A DNA stretch of 64,000 nucleotides from Nothopassalora personata (lineage: Eukaryota > Ascomycota > Dothideomycetes > Mycosphaerellales > Mycosphaerellaceae): positions 6,944,001-7,008,000 of the forward strand of contig CM066287.1 of the NCBI GenBank assembly GCA_033816765.1, in the 5' to 3' direction. A program made the translations under genes and the position numbers. Shown here one piece after another: positions 59,601-64,000 of the stretch (positions within the stretch are counted from its first letter, which is position 1; each line of letters opens with the position of its first letter). A model generated the notes under the pieces. The model did no database searches and had not been told where the DNA came from. It was given only the letters and a program-made list of their open reading frames with translations.

Positions 59601-59847
59601 TGTTAAGATGTAGCATCTTAAGGGGAGCTAATAGTTAGGTTATGATCTAATAGCCTAAGGCATCTACGATGACTCAGCTTGTCGGAAGACACCTTCTCTC
59701 CCCTTTAGCTTAGATAGAAAAACAACACAATCAACACATTGGTTCCTAATATATTGCTGCATGCCCTGTAGCTATTAGCCAGTTAAAGATTGATCTCTTA
59801 CTCCACTCCGCTGCTAACTACGTATCCTGTTAGGTCTCAACTTAACA
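59601..59847 (+). repeat. 3' LTR of N3
   Basis: 247 bp, near-identical to the 5' LTR with about a dozen mostly C/T and G/A differences. Preceded by the purine tract GATAAGTGGGAG. Confidence 0.92.
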
Positions 59848-61199
59848 GATCTTTATATATTAAACCTCTAGAAGGTATAGAACTTATTAAGAAAGACCTA
59901 TTAAATAAAGTCCTTAAAATTAAGAAAGAAATATATAGGTTAAAACAAGCTATAAACCTCTAGGACTATAATACTAAGGAGGCTCTAGAAGAACTAGGCC
60001 TAAAGAGACTTAATTCTAATATATATCTCTTTTAGGGGGAGAACCTCCTTATACTCCTATATATAGATAACTTCTAGATCTTTAGTAGTAGTAACTAAAA
60101 GATTAATAAGTTTATTACTAGCCTAAAGAATAAGTACTCTATTAAAACTATTAACACTAACCTCTTCCTAGGTATATAACTAAAGAGTAAAAAGAATAGA
60201 GATCTCTATATCTCCTAAAAGCACTATACTTTAGAGAAACTTTAGAAATATAGCCTAGACTTAGCTAAAAGTATTAAGTATCCCCTTAACCGCCTATATA
60301 AAGCTTATAAAGATTGATGCAATATATAGGATTATAATCTATTTAATACATTAATTAGGAAACTCTAGTATCTAGCTAACTAGATAAGGCTAGACATCTC
60401 CTATATAATAAACTACTTAGCTAAATTCTTAGCTAATTCTTTAGTAGAGTATATTACTATAGTAAAGTATATTTAGAGATATATTACTAGAACAATTAAT
60501 AAGTACCTAATCTTTAGAAAGATATAATCCCTAAAGCTAGAGATCTATATAGACTCTAACTTCTCTAGAGATCCTATAGGTAGATTAACCTTAGGACTCC
60601 TAGTTGAAATAGCTAGAGCTCCTATTATTTAGAAGTCTAACCTATAAAAGGAGATAGTACTATTAAGCACTAAAGCGGAGTATATAGCCTTAACTAAATA
60701 CTATAGGAAAGTAATATAGATAAGAAATTTTCTTTATAAAACCTAGAGTATAACTAACTATAAGGCTTACCCCTTTAAGATCTTTATAGACAATTAATTA
60801 GCTATTAAGCTAGTTAGGGACTATACTAAATACAAAAGAACTAAGTATATTAGACTTAGAAACTACTTTTATAGATAGGTTTATAAAGAAGGCTTAATTA
60901 TAGTTCAGTACATCCCTACTATATAGTAGCTTATAGATTAGCTTATAAAACTAAAGTTACTAAACTATATTCTCTAAGGGAGGCTTCTAGAAGCTAACTA
61001 TACTTTTATTTATATATAGTAAGATTTTTATTTATTTATAAGTATTTATAAAGCAATATTTTATTTGTTTTAAGATAGTAGAGGAAAGCTTTTATTTATT
61101 AGCCTTAAGAGCTAGATTTATTTATAGTATTATATATCTTACTATACTTATATAACTAGGCTATAGAGAGGTTTACTTTAGAACTACCTTTTAAGGTAA

Positions 61200-62690
61200 G
61201 ATCTAATTCGTTATTATAGACTCTAATTCTAGGGAGCTATAGTATTAAAAGTAAAAGCAAAAGAAAATAGAGAAGTAGACCGCCCTTACTTATAACGGCT
61301 ATCTTATTCTTTAGTCCTAACTAGATCCTAAGAACCTTACTAAGACCTAAAGTCCTTTAGGTATATAAGTATATCCTCTAGACTACTACTTACTACTAGA
61401 ACTACTAGAGCCTCTAAAACCCCTCTTATAGGAAGTCGAGTTAGCTATAGTATCCTCCTAAAAGTTGTTATTAGTACCTAGACGCTATAGGAACTAACGA
61501 ATTAGGGTAGTAACCTTATCCTAAGAGAGGGAGTTAGAGAATAGGAGGCGAACCTTAAGGAGGATAGTTCTAGAACTACTAGAGCCTCTAAAACCCCTCT
61601 TATAGGAAGTCGAGTTAGCTATAGTATCCTCCTAAAAGTCGTTATTAGTACCTAGACGCTATAGGAACTAACGAATTAGGGTAGTAACCTTATCCTAAGA
61701 GAGGGAGTTAGAGAATAGGAGGCGAACCTTAAGGAGGATAGTTCTAGAACTATTACTAGAAGCCTTAGGGATACTTAGGCGCTAGTCTATATCGCTAGGA
61801 ATAAGCTAGGTAGGTAGTATCTAAGTACTATATCTAGAGGTACTTATACTAGCAGAATCTAGAGCTAGAGATAGGAAGCCCTTACGTAGAGGACTACTAC
61901 GTATAATAGGAGGAGAGCGACTAGCTTATATACTACCCTAGAAGGCGGTACTAGTAGAGCGAGAGTAACCTATACCTAGCTACTAGTAGGTTCTAGATAG
62001 ACTAGCTATACTTAGATAGCTAGTACAACCGGTAGTACCCTACTATAGGGTCTATAGAGAGAAGAAGCTATACTTATTATAGTAATTATTAAGAGCGTAG
62101 TTAGTATAGTAGCCCTTAAACTATCCTAGAATAGTATAGTAGCTAGAGAAGGGAAGGTTAGATCTCTCCTTATAGCGGTTATAGGCGCTACCGAAGTACT
62201 AAATAAGATAGTCTATAGCGGAAGCCTATAAGGTAGGAAGGTAGTTCTAACTACTATTAATATTTATAGTTATAGTATTAGTAATACGGCCTTAAGGGTC
62301 GACTATTATATAATTAAAGTCCTAAGTAGCCGTATTAATCTAACCCTACTTTAGTAGGTTAGTAATACTACCCTTAGTAGTTAGGAGCTTCTTCTTATAG
62401 AAGGTAATCTTAAGAGATACCTTAGTAAGCTATAAGGTTATATTCTTCTTAGCGATCTTACGCTTATTATTAATAATATACTTAACTAGTCTAAGTACCT
62501 TAATAAGGGCCTTACGCTTAGAGAGCTTACTAGATATAGGTAGCCCCTTTCTACTATTACTAGGAGGACGCTTATTAGGATCGTTACCGTTACTAGAGCT
62601 AGTTATACTACTAAAGACGTTACTAGTATTACTAAATTAGTTTATAGGAGTCTACTTAATAATATCTACTATAATACTACTTATAAGTTA
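61200..62690 (-). pseudogene. Antisense open frame of C1, between pol and 3' LTR
   Basis: On the minus strand one frame reads as plausible protein for about 490 codons once TAG is taken as Gln or Trp. It contains a basic part (SKLSKRKALIKVLRLVKYI), a Ser-rich part, and two in-frame 58-residue repeats (61396-61743). The plus strand here has no Copia domain, and RNase H ends about 60720. No family was recognised. Candidates: an antisense extra gene of the retrotransposon, or host sequence captured by it. It could also be a chance frame, since TAG dominates stops in RIP DNA. Confidence 0.4.
61396..61743. repeat. Tandem duplication of 174 bp
   Basis: Units 61396-61569 and 61570-61743 are nearly identical (one or two differences such as GTTG/GTCG). 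A third partial start, CTAGAACTATTACTAG, follows. 174 is a multiple of three and keeps the antisense frame open. Confidence 0.92.
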
Positions 62691-63170
62691 GTAAATACCC
62701 TTAAAATATTATAATATATATAGTATACCTTACTAAAGCTTCTTAAGAAGCTTTAAGAGTATATATATAGTAGTTATTAGTATATATAAGTATATATAGT
62801 AGTCTAGGAGGGGGTAAGAGAGGTATAAAGTAGTATAAAGTAGAGAGAGTTACTTAGTAAAGAACTAGCTTCTTTTATATATACCTATAAGGCCTATACG
62901 CTACTACCTAGCTATAAGAGCCTTCTTAAGCTAAGAGAACCTTCTATTTGCTTCTAAAAGCGGAAAGATAAGGCTAAAATATGCTTAAAGTAGGTCTATA
63001 AAGATCTCTTATATAAGTAGATCTAATAAGATCCCTATCCTTAGTATATACTTACTTATAACGGGGAACCTAGTATCTAAAGCTAGTAAAGGTGTTTAAG
63101 ACTAATATAGTAATATAGGTAATATTAAGTTAATTAGGCTACCTTTATAGTAGTTAGTCTAAAGGGGGAG

Positions 63171-63346
63171 TATTATAAATTAGGTAACTAATAGCTATAT
63201 TAGTTAGGACTTAGCACATACATCCTATATTACACTGTTTCTATAGCTAGATAGTCTCACACCTTATGTAAATTATAAGGGTTACTAATCCACCCTATTG
63301 TTTCAATCTAGAAGCTTGTACTCGTCAAAATATCCTATCTACAACA
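63171..63346 (+). repeat. 3' LTR of C1
   Basis: 176 bp, TATTATAAATTAG...CTACAACA, preceded by AAAGGGGGAG. Its 5' end has more RIP changes than the 5' LTR, but its 3' end keeps the original CA. Confidence 0.92.
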
Positions 63347-63351
63347 TATTT

Positions 63352-64000
63352 TGGGGTCCCGCACGAGCAACATTGAATATACGGAGCGGTGACACAATGA
63401 CGTATGCGTTGAGGGCTCTCAATGACAGCACTGTTGGAGGATGCCATAGCCATAGTACTGTTGCCCTGGTCTTACAAGAGCTATAGCAATTTATTTCAAC
63501 GATGACGACAGCACCCATCGCCGTGCAATCCTTCGCTATCCATGATCTTGCACGTCCCTTGCAGAGACAAGTCCCTAGACATAAAGTAGGAGCCGAATAC
63601 GTCCCTTCAGTGTAGAGAGACTATCCCCATGTCCTGGCCCGCTTCCTTCGAGTTCGGGCAATGTCCCAGGTTTGACAGTGGGCGATTTTCACACATCCGG
63701 AAAGTGGTGGGGAGATAGTCGTTGGGGTGCTGCGTAGAGTTGCGACTTATGCAAGTTCACATTGGATAAAGTCTCTCTCTGCAGGTTTTATGATGGCGTG
63801 GTGGTTTGTTTGTTGGGAGGTCTGTGATTCCATCGTGGTTGGTGCACAGTATAGTCGTGCAATGCAAGTAGTGATGCACGACATTAGCCTCATTCCTTAT
63901 CGCGAGCTGGTCTGGTGTCAAAGACTCATTCAGCTGCGATGATTGCCATCATCGACTTCAAATCGGACCTCTATCCCAAGATCCGTTACCTCCCCTCTCC
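63352..64000. other. Native host flank, no gene recognised
   Basis: Normal composition, with CpA and TpG present again. It is the original upstream neighbour of PUF6 before the insertion. Short plus-strand frames (63727-63942 is the longest contained here) show no family features, so non-coding or a distal promoter or UTR is most likely. Confidence 0.6.

Larger units (their letters stand above)
54252..59847 (+). mobile_element. Ty1/Copia element N3 inserted in C1 reverse transcriptase
   Basis: 5596 bp with 247-bp LTRs and target duplication GATCT (54247-54251, 59848-59852). Plus-strand order gag, integrase, RT, RNase H. Landmarks: a zinc-knuckle-like CLLYKKDYLIKDC near 55655-55690 (Tyr where Cys and His are expected), RT with VDINNTFIES near 58275-58305 and YIDNIPI near 58520-58545, and RNase H SIATSTIEAKYIA near 59135-59175. 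Stops are frequent. CpA and TpG remain visibly more common than in C1, so it has taken fewer RIP hits. Confidence 0.92.
36225..63346 (+). mobile_element. Ty1/Copia element C1, outer shell of right nest, RIP-inactivated
   Basis: Plus-strand Copia element, about 7.8 kb once inserts are removed. Parts: 5' LTR 36225-36400; primer site GGTTATAAGCCCGGG from 36401; gag about 36700-37620; integrase core near 38380-38740 (DSSREF, then YTPKQNRVTK), cut by N1; linker 52476-53860; RT start near 53880-54251 (VAEGFIQKQGIDY), cut by N3; RT rest from 59853 (LILLYIDDFQ near 60040-60075); RNase H near 60640-60720 (LLSTKAEYIAL); a further 2.2 kb with an antisense open frame; polypurine tract AAAGGGGGAG at 63161-63170; 3' LTR 63171-63346. 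Stops replace Gln and Trp throughout. Confidence 0.92.
36220..63351. other. Single 27 kb insertion site with TATTT target duplication
   Basis: TATTT at 36220-36224 and again at 63347-63351 flanks the C1 LTRs. Host DNA on both sides is unmutated. Removing 36225-63351 leaves CAGTATTTTGGGG as the reconstructed empty site. Confidence 0.92.

Noticed and set aside
63298..63942. Short plus-strand frames 63298-63486 and 63727-63942
   Set aside because: The first starts inside the C1 LTR; neither has family features.

Overview
The window looks like part of a chromosome of a filamentous ascomycete (Pezizomycotina; a Dothideomycete would fit, but this is inference). The evidence is intron-poor genes with 51-53 bp GT-AG introns, fungal gene families (a Clr4/DIM-5-type SET protein, Rrp1, a Bgl2-type GH17, Puf6), and LTR retrotransposons that carry repeat-induced point mutation (RIP). 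In the repeat blocks CpA and TpG have been turned into TpA almost throughout. TAG and CTA are therefore everywhere, Gln and Trp codons have become stops, and CpG is spared.

Layout. (1) 1-22933 is a nest of minus-strand Ty3/Gypsy elements. A chromovirus copy (A2) is interrupted by a second family (R-outer). R-outer in turn holds a full-length copy of its own family (R-inner) and a second chromovirus copy (A1) that runs off the left edge. (2) 22934-23779 is RIP-altered DNA with a small inverted-repeat element. (3) 23780-36219 is an island of normal composition. It holds a broken sodium:neurotransmitter-symporter-like gene, an H3K9 methyltransferase gene, RRP1, a GH17 glucan-modifying enzyme, a coiled-coil protein, a Cys-rich/zinc-knuckle gene broken at a poly-C tract, and PUF6. 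(4) 36220-63351 is one 27 kb insertion. A Ty1/Copia element (C1) contains a Gypsy chromovirus (N1) and a second Copia (N3), and N1 has another chromovirus (N2) inside one of its LTRs. All four insertions still show exact 5-bp target duplications (TATTT, TATAC, AAGGG, GATCT). (5) 63352-64000 is normal host DNA again, without a recognisable gene.

How it fits together. The island carries the H3K9 methyltransferase, the enzyme that in fungi marks RIP-altered repeats as heterochromatin. It is flanked on both sides by RIP-altered chromoviruses whose integrases end in chromodomains, the module that reads that mark. Two island genes (RRP1, PUF6) serve 60S ribosome biogenesis. A RIP-like segment fills the divergent promoter between the methyltransferase and RRP1, and the 27 kb block sits 143 bp upstream of the PUF6 start codon. 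All of this was read by eye; no similarity search or dinucleotide count was run.
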